Counted from the first letter of the stretch, positions 16,176 through 24,789 are shown. The stretch is DNA of 26,743 nt from Piscirickettsiaceae bacterium (GCA_002401365.1 NVSW01000047.1:1-26743); one strand, 5' to 3'. A program made the numbers and translations. The notes: generated by a model not told the origin, from the letters alone.

Positions 16176-16691
16176 GTGAGCGAAACACTAGCCCCAGCTG
16201 TACTTGGTTTTGCCGCATGCAGTGGCACTGGAAAAACAACTTTAATCAGCCGCCTCATTCCAATTCTGAATGAGCGCGGCCTTAAAGTTGGCTTAATTAA
16301 GCATAGCCACCATGATTTTGACATTGACCAACCCGGTAAAGACAGCTATCGTTTGAGAAAAGCCGGCGCTTCGCCTGTGGTGTTAGTTTCAAGTCACCGT
16401 CGTGCAGTAATAACTGAATTATTATCTGCCGAGCCAACGCTTAATGAACAACTATATTGTTTCCCGCATAAATCCGTTGACCTGATTATTGTCGAGGGCT
16501 TTAAACATGAGGTATTCCCTAAAATAGAACTCCATCGAACAGAACTGAAATCACCGTTCTTACATACTGCTGATAGCTCTATAATCGCTATAGCGAGTAA
16601 TGCTGATGTTTCGACGACCATCCCTTGTTTGGATATTAATAAACCCAAGCAAGTGGCTGATTTTATTATGCACCAGTTTCTGAACACATAA
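16176..16691 (+). CDS. mobB: Molybdopterin-guanine dinucleotide biosynthesis adapter MobB
   Basis: GTP-binding accessory protein of molybdenum cofactor maturation, 171 residues. The P-loop is GFAACSGTGKTTL (11-23). KVGLIKHSHHDFDID and DSYRLRKAGA are the conserved following segments, and LIIVEGFK carries the Walker B-type Glu. The start is GTG; no better upstream ATG keeps the conserved N-terminus. It lies four bases before moeA, forming a cofactor pair. mobA itself is not in the window. Confidence 0.92.
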   Translation: MSETLAPAVLGFAACSGTGKTTLISRLIPILNERGLKVGLIKHSHHDFDIDQPGKDSYRLRKAGASPVVLVSSHRRAVITELLSAEPTLNEQLYCFPHKSVDLIIVEGFKHEVFPKIELHRTELKSPFLHTADSSIIAIASNADVSTTIPCLDINKPKQVADFIMHQFLNT

Positions 16692-16695
16692 AATT

Positions 16696-17925
16696 ATGAC
16701 TGACGCCTGCGCATCACCAAACTTACTGTCTCTAGAGCAAGCCCTTACGCAAATTTTTACTGCATTACCTCAGAGTGCATCATATGAACGTTTATCGCTT
16801 AAGCACGCTTTAAACCGCGTTTCTTCTGAAGATATTCATTCAGTTATTGACGTACCAAGCTTTAGAAATTCATCAATGGATGGCTACGCCTTGCATAGCC
16901 GGGATGTCGGCTTCAAAACACTTCAGATTGTTGGTACCTCTTGGGCAGGAAAACCTTACACTGCAAATATTAAAACGGGTGAATGCATTCGTATTTTTAC
17001 CGGCGCCTATGTCCCGAATGACTGCGACTGTGTTGTTATGCAAGAAAACGTCACTAGGTCTAAAGATAGCATTAAGATTAATATATCACCCCAAGCATCT
17101 GATAACATTAGAAACATTGCTGACGATACCAAGCATGGGCAGTTAATTATTAAACAAGGCACTGCCATTAAAGCCGCTGAAATCGGGCTCTTAGCATCCT
17201 GCGGTATTGCAGATATTGCAGTCTACAAGGCTCTAAAAGTTGGTTTTTTTTCAACCGGTGACGAGCTCGTGTCTATCGGTTCTCAGCCATCCCTTGGGCA
17301 AATATTTGACAGTAACCGCTATACCATCCATGCAATGATTGAACAATCAGGCGCGATTGCCATTGATATGGGTGTAATTGCCGATAACCCTAGCGCCGTT
17401 GAGGCGGCATTATTATCGGCAGCCAAACATTGCGACATCATCATCACTAGCGGCGGTGTTTCCGTTGGAGAAGCCGACTTCATTACTGATGTATTAGCAA
17501 AAATTGGCAAAATAGGTCTATGGAAAATTGCCATTAAGCCCGGCAAACCTTTATTATTTGGTTCAATCGACGATGCGCTATTTTTTGGCCTCCCTGGTAA
17601 CCCAGTATCAGTGATGATTACTTATCAGCAGGTCCTCCTCCCTGCGTTACACAAAATGCAAGGCTATAGCGCCACTCAAAGCCCCATTACCTTACAAGCA
17701 ACCACCGCTCAAACCATCATCAAACAACCCGGCCGTACGGAATTTCAACGGGCTTACGCTGAAAATATTAATGGCCAACTAGTTGTTTCAACAACCGGTT
17801 CACAAGGCTCTCATGTGTTAAGTTCCATGACGAAAGCCAACTGTTTAATTGTCTTACCACAAGACAGTGGCGATATTGCAGAAGGTCAGCTCGTTAACAT
17901 TCAATTACTGGAGTCACATTTATGA
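16696..17925 (+). CDS. moeA: Molybdopterin molybdenumtransferase MoeA
   Basis: Inserts molybdate into adenylylated molybdopterin, 409 residues. Recognisable blocks are SSMDGYAL (59-66), IFTGAYVPNDCDCVVMQE (100-117), FSTGDEL to DSNRY (185-209), TSGGVSVGEADF (251-262), KPGKPLLFG (281-289) and GLPGNPVS (298-305). These are the substrate-binding and active-site loops of MoeA. It is packed between mobB (4-base gap) and galE (4-base ATGA overlap), so it is co-expressed with both. Confidence 0.95.
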   Translation: MTDACASPNLLSLEQALTQIFTALPQSASYERLSLKHALNRVSSEDIHSVIDVPSFRNSSMDGYALHSRDVGFKTLQIVGTSWAGKPYTANIKTGECIRIFTGAYVPNDCDCVVMQENVTRSKDSIKINISPQASDNIRNIADDTKHGQLIIKQGTAIKAAEIGLLASCGIADIAVYKALKVGFFSTGDELVSIGSQPSLGQIFDSNRYTIHAMIEQSGAIAIDMGVIADNPSAVEAALLSAAKHCDIIITSGGVSVGEADFITDVLAKIGKIGLWKIAIKPGKPLLFGSIDDALFFGLPGNPVSVMITYQQVLLPALHKMQGYSATQSPITLQATTAQTIIKQPGRTEFQRAYAENINGQLVVSTTGSQGSHVLSSMTKANCLIVLPQDSGDIAEGQLVNIQLLESHL

Positions 17926-18908
17926 GCAAAACATCAATCCTAGTAACCGGCGGCGCTGGCTATATTGGCAGCCATGTCGTTAAATTGCTCGGCGAGCGGG
18001 ATGAAAACATCGTGGTTTTAGATGATTTATCAACCGGGTTTGAGCAATCAATCTTGCACGGAAAGTTCATCCACGGCAACACGGGCGACAAAGAACTGGT
18101 CAGCAGTATTTTAAAAAAATACAACGTAGAGTCTGTGCTTCACTTCGCTGCCCACACGATTGTTCCCGAATCGGTGGAAAACCCATTGAAATATTACCAA
18201 AACAACACTTGCTGCACGCGCAATTTGCTTGAATGCTGTTCTGAAGCTGGCATTAAGCACTTCATTTTTAGCTCCACGGCGGCTGTTTACGGTGCGCTAG
18301 AAACGGGCTTCGCCTCTGAAGAAACACCTAAAGCCCCTATTAACCCTTATGGCAGCTCTAAGCTTATGAGCGAACAAATGATTCGTGACCTGTCATTTGC
18401 AACCAAGCTTAAGCACGTTATTTTGCGCTATTTCAATGTTGCTGGGTCTGATCCCGATGGGCTCATTGGCCAATCAACCAAAAATGCTACTTTGTTGATA
18501 AAAGTTGCTGCCGAGGTCGCTACTGGAAAGCGTGAAAAGTTACTGGTCTTTGGCACCGATTATCCAACCCCTGATGGCACCGGTATTCGTGATTATATTC
18601 ACGTATCTGACCTTGCGGCTGCTCATATTAACGCCCTCGACTACTTAAGGAACGATGGTGCATCGACTATCTTAAATTGTGGCTATGGCCATGGTTTTAG
18701 CGTTAGAGAAGTTATCAACGCCATCAATGAAGAGAACGGTAGCCCTATTACGGTAGAAGAAATGCCGCGTCGTGCAGGCGACCCTCCAGAATTAATCTCT
18801 GTTGCCGATAAAATCCGCGAAACCATTGGTTGGCAACCCCAATACAATGATTTAAACCTTATCGTCAAAACATCACTAGCTTGGGAGAAACGGTTATCGG
18901 CACGATAA
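17922..18908 (+). CDS. galE: UDP-glucose 4-epimerase GalE
   Basis: Interconverts UDP-glucose and UDP-galactose for cell-surface polysaccharide synthesis; 328 residues, cytoplasmic. It is a short-chain extended dehydrogenase: NAD-binding GGAGYIGSH (10-18), FSSTAAVYG with the catalytic Ser/Thr near 117-119, and YGSSK giving Tyr143 and Lys147. YFNVAGSDPDG and GTGIRDYIHV are further family blocks. Its ATG overlaps the moeA stop (ATGA), an odd pairing of sugar-nucleotide and molybdenum genes. The stop lies one base from the stop of the convergent lipoprotein gene. Confidence 0.93.
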   Translation: MSKTSILVTGGAGYIGSHVVKLLGERDENIVVLDDLSTGFEQSILHGKFIHGNTGDKELVSSILKKYNVESVLHFAAHTIVPESVENPLKYYQNNTCCTRNLLECCSEAGIKHFIFSSTAAVYGALETGFASEETPKAPINPYGSSKLMSEQMIRDLSFATKLKHVILRYFNVAGSDPDGLIGQSTKNATLLIKVAAEVATGKREKLLVFGTDYPTPDGTGIRDYIHVSDLAAAHINALDYLRNDGASTILNCGYGHGFSVREVINAINEENGSPITVEEMPRRAGDPPELISVADKIRETIGWQPQYNDLNLIVKTSLAWEKRLSAR

Positions 18909-18909
18909 T

Positions 18910-19062
18910 CTAGTCGTCGTCACCGTCAGGTATTGCTGTTTCAACCACGGCAACACCCACCTTAACGGGCAGCAATACCACGCTAACGGCTGTGTCTGCA
19001 GCCGAAATAATCGAACACGCATTCAGCAACATGCTGAGTGCTACTAATAACAAAATTTTCAT
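18910..19062 (-). CDS. Small lipoprotein, 50 residues
   Basis: A short gene on the opposite strand to galE. The product has a hydrophobic signal (MKILLLVALSMLLNAC) with lipobox LNAC, so Cys16 would be lipidated. The mature part is a Val-rich segment (TAVSVVLLPVKVGVAVVE) and an acidic tail (IPDGDDD). GGAG lies six bases before the start codon. No catalytic motif is seen. Small lipoproteins of this layout are common in gammaproteobacteria but largely uncharacterised. The lipobox and ribosome site together make it credible despite its length. Confidence 0.72.
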   Translation of the reverse strand: MKILLLVALSMLLNACSIISAADTAVSVVLLPVKVGVAVVETAIPDGDDD

Positions 19063-19140
19063 CCTAGACTCCATCTATACAGGCTATATTGTAACCACAG
19101 AATATCAATAGAGCTGTGAAACGAATCAACAATTTACCGA

Positions 19141-20310
19141 TTACTTAGTTTGTAAAAACACTTTAATGCGCTCTAAACCCAAGTTTATTTGTGCTAATGA
19201 TGTTGTATAAGCAAAACGTAAGTAACGCTCAGGGCCATTAACACCGAAATCTAACCCTGGGGTAACAGCCACCCCGGCATTCTCTAATAGTTCTAATGAA
19301 AAAGCATAGCTATCGTCTGTAAATGCCTGACAATCAGCGTAGATATAAAAAGCACCTTGCGGCTTATCCGCCATCTTAAAGCCCAATGCTTTTAAACCAT
19401 CATATAGCACGTCTCGGCGTTGTTTAAATTCATTTTTACGTTCAATTAAAAGCGCCTGGGTTTCTGCAGAAAATGCGGCTAAGGCTGCGTACTGAGAATG
19501 CGTAGGAGCTGAGATATATAAATTTTGCACTAAACGGTTTGCAGCAGATATGGCGTGCTCTGGAACGATTAACCATCCCAAGCGCCAACCCGTCATACCA
19601 AAAAATTTTGAAAAACTGTTCAACACATATACCTCATCAGAGTATTCAAGTGCTGAAACCGCCCTGTCTTGGTACACAAGGCCGTGGTAAATTTCATCGG
19701 AAATAAAAAAACCTTTTTTAGCGTCAACAGTGTTTACTAACGCTTTCATTTGCACACTATCGATCATTGTGCCCGTAGGATTAGAGGGAGAGGCGACCAT
19801 AACGCCGCGACTCAATTCACTCCATGCTGTCGCAACCAACGCCGCGGTTAGCTGATAGTTATCGCTACTGGAAGCACTCAACATAACAGGCTTTCCACCA
19901 AACAATGTCACCAAATTACTGTTACAGGGGTAACCTGGGTCGGCCATCATGACTTCATCTCCCTGATCAAGCAAAATACCCAATGCGACCGTCAATGCAC
20001 CTGATGCGCCGGGGGTAATAAAAATTCGCTCGGGCGACACTAGAACATTATATTGCTGCTGATAGAAGGTAGATATTTTTTCCCGCAACTCGACAAGCCC
20101 TTGGGCTTTTGTGTAATGCACATCGCCTTTTTCTAGAAATTTAATGCCGGCCTGAATAATCGGCATGGGTGTTGCAAAGTCAGGCTCACCTACTTCCATG
20201 TGCACGATATCACGCCCCGTTTCTTCGAGTGTTTTAGCCCGTGTCATCACATCCATCACATAAAACGGAGCAACGCTTTCAACGCGCTTGGATAATTTTC
20301 TGGAATTCAT
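19141..20310 (-). CDS. Pyridoxal-phosphate-dependent class I aminotransferase
   Basis: Aspartate-aminotransferase-fold enzyme of 389 residues. The PLP lysine is Lys235 in NSFSKFFGMTGWRLGW. Other fold-type I landmarks are EVGEPDF (39-45), SPSNPTGT (174-181), ISDEIYHGL (203-211) and the late Arg in ERYLRFAYT. The exact amino-acid substrate is not evident; related enzymes act on aspartate, alanine, aromatic amino acids or methionine. ATG 20310 is chosen over an upstream in-frame start at 20406 because the extra 32 residues do not fit the family. An AAAGG ribosome site lies about ten bases upstream. It is divergent from dksA. Confidence 0.88.
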   Translation of the reverse strand: MNSRKLSKRVESVAPFYVMDVMTRAKTLEETGRDIVHMEVGEPDFATPMPIIQAGIKFLEKGDVHYTKAQGLVELREKISTFYQQQYNVLVSPERIFITPGASGALTVALGILLDQGDEVMMADPGYPCNSNLVTLFGGKPVMLSASSSDNYQLTAALVATAWSELSRGVMVASPSNPTGTMIDSVQMKALVNTVDAKKGFFISDEIYHGLVYQDRAVSALEYSDEVYVLNSFSKFFGMTGWRLGWLIVPEHAISAANRLVQNLYISAPTHSQYAALAAFSAETQALLIERKNEFKQRRDVLYDGLKALGFKMADKPQGAFYIYADCQAFTDDSYAFSLELLENAGVAVTPGLDFGVNGPERYLRFAYTTSLAQINLGLERIKVFLQTK

Positions 20311-20463
20311 TAATAAAAACCTTTGTAGAAAGTGTAAATAAGGTCTATATTTTAGAGCAAGACAATACCGCGTACGAGCAATGAATGGACAAAAAATGTT
20401 GCACATTTGTTAAATATCTGATATTTATGCGCGCTTAAATTTTTTAATGGCTGATAAAACATT

Positions 20464-20904
20464 ATGGCAACATCAAAAAACAAATCATTAGATTCAAGTC
20501 ACCTTGGCTTTAAACCTTATAAAGTTAAAAAAGGTGAAGAGTTTATGAACCCTAATCAAGTAGAACATTTTACAAATATTCTAACGCTTTGGAAAAACGA
20601 GCTGATGGGCGAAGTGGATCGTACAGTGCATCATATGCAAGATGAAGCATCTAACTTTCCCGACCCAACAGACCGCGCCACTCAAGAAGCTGATTTTAGC
20701 CTTGAGTTACGTACCCGAGACAGAGAACGTAAATTAGTCAAAAAAATTGATGAGTCGTTGGATATGCTAGATACAGGCGATTATGGCTACTGTGACGCAT
20801 GTGGCATTGAGATTGCCATTAAGCGCCTAGAAGCAAGACCTACAGCATCACAATGTATCGATTGTAAATCTCTCGACGAAATACGTGAAAAGCAAAATAG
20901 CTAA
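20464..20904 (+). CDS. dksA: RNA polymerase-binding transcription factor DksA
   Basis: Binds the RNA polymerase secondary channel and, with ppGpp, resets transcription in the stringent response; 146 residues. The coiled-coil tip motif DxxDxA is present as DPTDRA (Asp67, Asp70, Ala72). A zinc finger uses Cys110, Cys113, Cys131 and Cys134. The N-terminal length matches E. coli DksA, supporting the ATG at 20464. gluQ follows 43 bases later, a conserved pairing. Coupling of dksA to PHA genes downstream is notable because stored polymer is also a starvation response. Confidence 0.95.
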   Translation: MATSKNKSLDSSHLGFKPYKVKKGEEFMNPNQVEHFTNILTLWKNELMGEVDRTVHHMQDEASNFPDPTDRATQEADFSLELRTRDRERKLVKKIDESLDMLDTGDYGYCDACGIEIAIKRLEARPTASQCIDCKSLDEIREKQNS

Positions 20905-20947
20905 AGGTTACGCATAGCTCTTCCCCCTTACAACGCTTATACCTGCT

Positions 20948-21856
20948 ATGAGTATAAGTTCATATAGGGGGCGCTTTGCCCCCTCTCCAACTGGACCACT
21001 TCATTTAGGCTCTTTGTATACTGCCGTTGCCAGTTATTGTCAGGCTCGAGCAAATAAAGGTTACTGGCTAGTCAGGATGGATGACCTTGATAGCACCCGA
21101 TGCCGATCAACCTATGCCAGCCAAATACTCAACTCTCTTGAATGCTTTGGCCTTCATTATGACGAGTCAATACTCTACCAAAGCACTCGCTCAGAAGCCT
21201 ATCAAGACGCATTAAGCACCTTAAACACTAAAGGCTTAACCTACCCCTGCGATTGCTCAAGAAAAGAGCTACAACAGCGTTTACAAAGCAATCCTAGTAA
21301 TATCTATGACGGCCACTGCCTAATCCACCCTCCGACAAATAATCTTGTCTCAATTAGGTTAAGCGTTAATAAGCAGCGAATCAATTTTGAAGATCAAATT
21401 CAAGGCACTAACACATGGCAACTTAACGAGAACTTAGGCGATTTTATTATTTACCGAAAAGATAAAATATTTTCCTACCATCTAGCCACATGCATAGACG
21501 ATGAAGAACAAAGAATAAGCGACGTATTACGCGGCAATGATTTACTTGAGAGCACAGCTGGACAAATTTACATTCAACAACAACTACGGCTAAACACGCC
21601 AAAATACACACATATACCTGTTATAGTTGATAAAACCGGCGCAAAGTTAAGCAAACAAACATTTGCCACCGATGTTAGCCAACTTAATATTGAGAAAACG
21701 TTATTACGTGTTTTAACGCTTCTACAACTAGCACCACCAAGCTACTTAGCAAAATGCAACAAACATGAAATACTAAACTGGGCCGTAGCGCACTGGTCTT
21801 TAGACCAGTTGAAAAAGCGAGAGACCTTGCAAGAAAATACCAATGACAATGAATGA
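20948..21856 (+). CDS. gluQ: Glutamyl-Q tRNA(Asp) synthetase
   Basis: Attaches glutamate to queuosine in the anticodon of tRNA(Asp); a truncated glutamyl-tRNA synthetase without the anticodon-binding domain, 302 residues. The HIGH-type motif is PSPTGPLHLGSL (12-23), the zinc site is CDCSRKEL with a later Tyr and YDGHC, and the KMSKS-type loop is degenerate as KLSKQ. The length and the dksA neighbour distinguish it from full-length GltX. Its last 14 bases overlap the start of phaE, so the two may be translationally coupled. Confidence 0.94.
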   Translation: MSISSYRGRFAPSPTGPLHLGSLYTAVASYCQARANKGYWLVRMDDLDSTRCRSTYASQILNSLECFGLHYDESILYQSTRSEAYQDALSTLNTKGLTYPCDCSRKELQQRLQSNPSNIYDGHCLIHPPTNNLVSIRLSVNKQRINFEDQIQGTNTWQLNENLGDFIIYRKDKIFSYHLATCIDDEEQRISDVLRGNDLLESTAGQIYIQQQLRLNTPKYTHIPVIVDKTGAKLSKQTFATDVSQLNIEKTLLRVLTLLQLAPPSYLAKCNKHEILNWAVAHWSLDQLKKRETLQENTNDNE

Positions 21857-22601
21857 TAACAACCATCAAGCTGATTCTTACACCGATGTCTACTCGCGCT
21901 TTTCGAGTTTGATCGATAGCGACATACCCGAAGAATACAAACGTATATTGAAAAATTTTGCACAACAAGGCAGCTTTTACAGTCAACTTTTACAAAGTAT
22001 TAAGACGAATAGCGACCTATCTTCTTTTTGGAATTTACCCAATACCTTAGGTTTCGACAAAACGGCTTATAGCACGAAAGATTCGTTTAGCGCCTTATTT
22101 GACGTTAATGGATTTGCAGCACAGTCAAAAAACAAACTTGAGACTGAATTTGCTTCCTTTTTAAATCAATTTTCCTACGATTCGCAACAAGAACTACAAG
22201 CATTTCAAACCGCGCTTACAACAATGAGCGAATTTCATGCGCAAATCAGTCAAACGGCGATGAGTGAATTTAATCAATATAAATCGACCGGTAAACAACA
22301 TACGGACGAACAATTACAGCGGTACTGGCTACGCGCTGGGGAAACAGCTTTTAAAACTATTAGCCAACAGCCGCAATACATAGGAACACAAGCGACGTTG
22401 TTTGAGTCGTTAGGAAAATTACAAGCTACAAAGGAACAATTTACTGAACATTTCTCAACGTTACTTGGCCTGCCCTCAAGACACGAGCTAGATGAATTAA
22501 AACAAGCGCTACACGCCCTTAGATTAGAATTTGCTGACTTTCGTGAGCATACGGAAGCACAACTTTATGCCTTAAAAAGCAAACCCAAGAAACGTCGTTA
22601 A
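21843..22601 (+). CDS. phaE: Class III PHA synthase subunit PhaE
   Basis: Non-catalytic subunit that pairs with PhaC in class III polyhydroxyalkanoate synthases, 252 residues. PhaE proteins are poorly conserved, and the call rests on the neighbouring class III phaC, the helical composition and the C-terminal block SRHELDELKQALHALRLEF, which matches the conserved end of the family. A basic tail (KSKPKKRR) follows. ATG 21843 and ATG 21849 are both possible. It overlaps gluQ by 14 bases and precedes phaC by 10 bases. Confidence 0.82.
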   Translation: MTMNDNNHQADSYTDVYSRFSSLIDSDIPEEYKRILKNFAQQGSFYSQLLQSIKTNSDLSSFWNLPNTLGFDKTAYSTKDSFSALFDVNGFAAQSKNKLETEFASFLNQFSYDSQQELQAFQTALTTMSEFHAQISQTAMSEFNQYKSTGKQHTDEQLQRYWLRAGETAFKTISQQPQYIGTQATLFESLGKLQATKEQFTEHFSTLLGLPSRHELDELKQALHALRLEFADFREHTEAQLYALKSKPKKRR

Positions 22602-22611
22602 ACGGGCACTT

Positions 22612-23655
22612 ATGATGAACAAAAACTCATCGACTATAGACGTTTGGCAAGATGATTTTGTTCTATTTATGGATGCAATCGAAGCGTCAGCCAAGCAACC
22701 ACCTAGCATTGGGGAGACACCCAAGAGTCGTATTTATCAAGAAAACAAGCTCCAACTTTATCGCTATCAAGCCTTAGAGGTTGAGCAAAAAAACACCCCT
22801 ATCTTGCTTGTTTATGCGCTAGTAAACCGCCCCTATATTACCGATCTTGAGCCCAGCAGATCACTGGTAAAAAGGCTACTTGAACAAGGTTATCCGCTGT
22901 ATCTTATTGACTGGGGTTATCCCGATAGCAGTGATTGTCACACGTCCTTAGATGATTATATAAATGGCTACCTTCACCGTTGCGTGCAACGCGTTTCTAG
23001 AGACGCAAAAATTAATCAGATTGACTTGCTTGGAATTTGCCAAGGCGGGGTTTTCTCCCTATGTTATAGCGCATTACATCCCCCACAAATTAGAAAACTT
23101 GTTACCTTAGTAACACCAGTAGATTTCCATTCGGCGGAGAATATTTTAAGTCTATGGACTCGAGGCATCAATACTCAACATCTATTTAATAAAACCCAGA
23201 ATATCCCAGGCGATTTGCTTAAGCAATTATTTAAAAGCACCAAACCTTATCAACTCAATCGAGAAAAGTACCGGCAATTAGATAAATTAATTAACCATCC
23301 AACGCAACTAGACACTTTTTTACGTATGGAAAGTTGGTTAAACGATTGCCCTGATCTAGCAGGTAAGGCAGCAGTAGAGTTTGTAGAGAAATTATACCAG
23401 CGTAACGAACTACACCAAGGCTTACTTAAAATAGGCGAAAACACAGTCAACTTGCGAAACATTAAATGTCCGGTGTTAAACTTATTTGCGGCAAATGATC
23501 ATATCGTTCCACCTAGCTCATCTAAGGCACTCGGTAGTCATATTAGCGCCAACCTTTACCAAGAAATCGAATTAAACGGCGGCCATATTGGTGCCTTCAC
23601 CAGCCTGAACACACACAAAACACTGGTTGCACAACTAAGCGGCTGGTTAAACTAG
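22612..23655 (+). CDS. phaC: Class III polyhydroxyalkanoate synthase catalytic subunit PhaC
   Basis: Polymerises (R)-3-hydroxyacyl-CoA into storage polyester at the granule surface; 347 residues, the short length typical of class III. The lipase-like box is GICQGG with nucleophile Cys143. Asp296 (FAANDHIVPP) and His325 (NGGHIGAF) complete the triad. All three are displaced by six from the residues I recall for Allochromatium vinosum PhaC (149, 302, 331). The upstream PhaE is the required partner. The stop codon shares the palindrome CTAG with the stop of the convergent gene at 23652. Two adjacent ATGs are possible starts. Confidence 0.93.
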   Translation: MMNKNSSTIDVWQDDFVLFMDAIEASAKQPPSIGETPKSRIYQENKLQLYRYQALEVEQKNTPILLVYALVNRPYITDLEPSRSLVKRLLEQGYPLYLIDWGYPDSSDCHTSLDDYINGYLHRCVQRVSRDAKINQIDLLGICQGGVFSLCYSALHPPQIRKLVTLVTPVDFHSAENILSLWTRGINTQHLFNKTQNIPGDLLKQLFKSTKPYQLNREKYRQLDKLINHPTQLDTFLRMESWLNDCPDLAGKAAVEFVEKLYQRNELHQGLLKIGENTVNLRNIKCPVLNLFAANDHIVPPSSSKALGSHISANLYQEIELNGGHIGAFTSLNTHKTLVAQLSGWLN

Positions 23656-23933
23656 TCTTTAGAATCCTTTTTAGCTGCTTCGGTCGAAAAACTCATGCTT
23701 TTGGACATTGCGTCCCACATCGTTTTTTGCAAACCCTCCACAGCCGACATTTGCTCAGGCATTGGCATATACAACTTCATTAGATCGGCCATATCATTAG
23801 ACTCAATACCCGCTAGCATTTTTTCTCGAATCTTATCCATTGCTTCTTTTTGCAAGCTTTGGACGTCAGGCAAGCCTAGTAACTCTCTCATTTCCTGAGG
23901 TGTTGCATCAATTTCTATCGTTGCTTTCATCAT
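23652..23933 (-). CDS. DUF6489-like small protein in the PHA cluster
   Basis: A 93-residue protein of unknown function. The N-terminus MKATIEIDATPQEMRELLGL and the following LPDVQSLQKEAMDKI resemble small proteins I recall as DUF6489 that occur near PHA genes. The sequence is amphipathic and helical with Met-rich turns, and has no signal peptide or membrane segment. GAGG precedes the start; ATG 23930 is an equal alternative. It converges on phaC and lies downstream of the phasin on the same strand. A granule-associated or regulatory role is inferred from position only. Confidence 0.65.
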   Translation of the reverse strand: MMKATIEIDATPQEMRELLGLPDVQSLQKEAMDKIREKMLAGIESNDMADLMKLYMPMPEQMSAVEGLQKTMWDAMSKSMSFSTEAAKKDSKD

Positions 23934-24003
23934 GACCTCGTCTAATATTCGATAAAACTGGGGGTAGTTAGTCCCCTTTACTCATATTAAAAACCTAAGT
24001 TTG

Positions 24004-24669
24004 TTATTTTTTTGCATCACCTTCCGTCACCGGTCTGCCTGTCGGTAGAGGCATTTGTAGGTTTTTTGCTGGTTTCACGTCGACTTTTTTAGCAACCGGT
24101 TTAGCGACTGCTTTCTTAGCTACTACTTTTTTAGCAGTAGGTTTAGGCGCTGCTTTCTTAGCGACTACCTTTTTAGCTGCTGTTTTGGGGGCTACTTTTT
24201 TAGCAGCGGGTTTAGATGCCGCTTTCTTAGCCACTACTTTTTTAGACGCTGCTTTGGGAGCTACTTTCTTAGGCGCTACTTTTTTAGCTACCGCTTTTTT
24301 TACCGGCATTTTTTTAACCGTAGCCTTCACGACCACTGATGGAGCATCTGCCATACCTTCTTTTACAAGAGCAGTCATTGCTTGCTTTGTTTCCATCGCA
24401 ATCTTTACTGAGTTTTGCGCGCCTTCTAGTACCTTTTCAGATAATTCTTTATAAATACTAGACTGTAAATTCATCAATTCTGACATCGAAGATACTTTTC
24501 CAGCATTCCGAGTCTTTTTAATTCCACCTTCCAAACATTTTGACACCAAATCCATTTGTAGCTTGGTGAGCTTTTTGATTGAACTGGTATTAAGCGTATT
24601 GATTTTCTTTAGCGCTTCATTTGCCTTTTTACTCAGTTGAGTCCATTGTTTTATAAGATCTTTTTGCAT
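24004..24669 (-). CDS. Phasin with histone-like Lys/Ala tail
   Basis: PHA granule-associated protein, 221 residues. Residues 1-112 form the amphipathic helical phasin domain (KQWTQLSKKANEALKKI, then LMNLQSSIYKELSEKVLEGA). Residues 113-205 are a low-complexity tail of repeated AKK and PKK units such as KKVVAKKAA, similar to the PhaF-type histone H1-like tails that bind DNA. This layout suggests a protein that coats granules and tethers them to the nucleoid. It has its own promoter just after the phaB terminator, and AAAAAGGGG precedes the ATG. The repeated tail is prone to length change. Confidence 0.85.
   Translation of the reverse strand: MQKDLIKQWTQLSKKANEALKKINTLNTSSIKKLTKLQMDLVSKCLEGGIKKTRNAGKVSSMSELMNLQSSIYKELSEKVLEGAQNSVKIAMETKQAMTALVKEGMADAPSVVVKATVKKMPVKKAVAKKVAPKKVAPKAASKKVVAKKAASKPAAKKVAPKTAAKKVVAKKAAPKPTAKKVVAKKAVAKPVAKKVDVKPAKNLQMPLPTGRPVTEGDAKK
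24077..24315 (-). repeat. Degenerate Lys/Ala coding repeats of the phasin tail
   Basis: Tandem, imperfect units encode KKVVAKKAA/KKVAPK variants. On the + strand they appear as recurring blocks like ACTTTTTTAG and GCTTTCTTAG. They are coding, not intergenic, and could support expansion or contraction. Confidence 0.75.
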
Positions 24670-24710
24670 TTTATTACCCCTTTTTATGATGAATGTATTA
24701 ACTAGGTTAA

Positions 24711-24739
24711 GTAATAGACACTAAATTGCTTTGTGTCAA
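24711..24739 (-). promoter_or_regulatory. Sigma-70 promoter of the phasin gene
   Basis: On the minus strand, a perfect TTGACA (24734-24739) is followed by 17 bases and TATTAC (24711-24716). It lies immediately downstream of the phaB terminator and about 42 bases before the phasin start. Confidence 0.78.
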
Positions 24740-24740
24740 T

Positions 24741-24768
24741 AAAAAAGGCAGCTAAATAGCCGCCTTTT
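24741..24768 (-). terminator. Rho-independent terminator after phaB
   Basis: Read on the minus strand, AAAAGGCGGCT and AGCTGCCTTTT form a stem with one mismatch around ATTT, then a run of T. It separates phaB from the phasin gene. Confidence 0.85.
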
Positions 24769-24789
24769 ATTAAAATAAAAGGTTATTAA

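Noticed and set aside
24185..24454. 89-codon open frame antisense to the phasin tail
   Set aside because: Produced by the Lys/Ala repeat codons read backwards; no start context.
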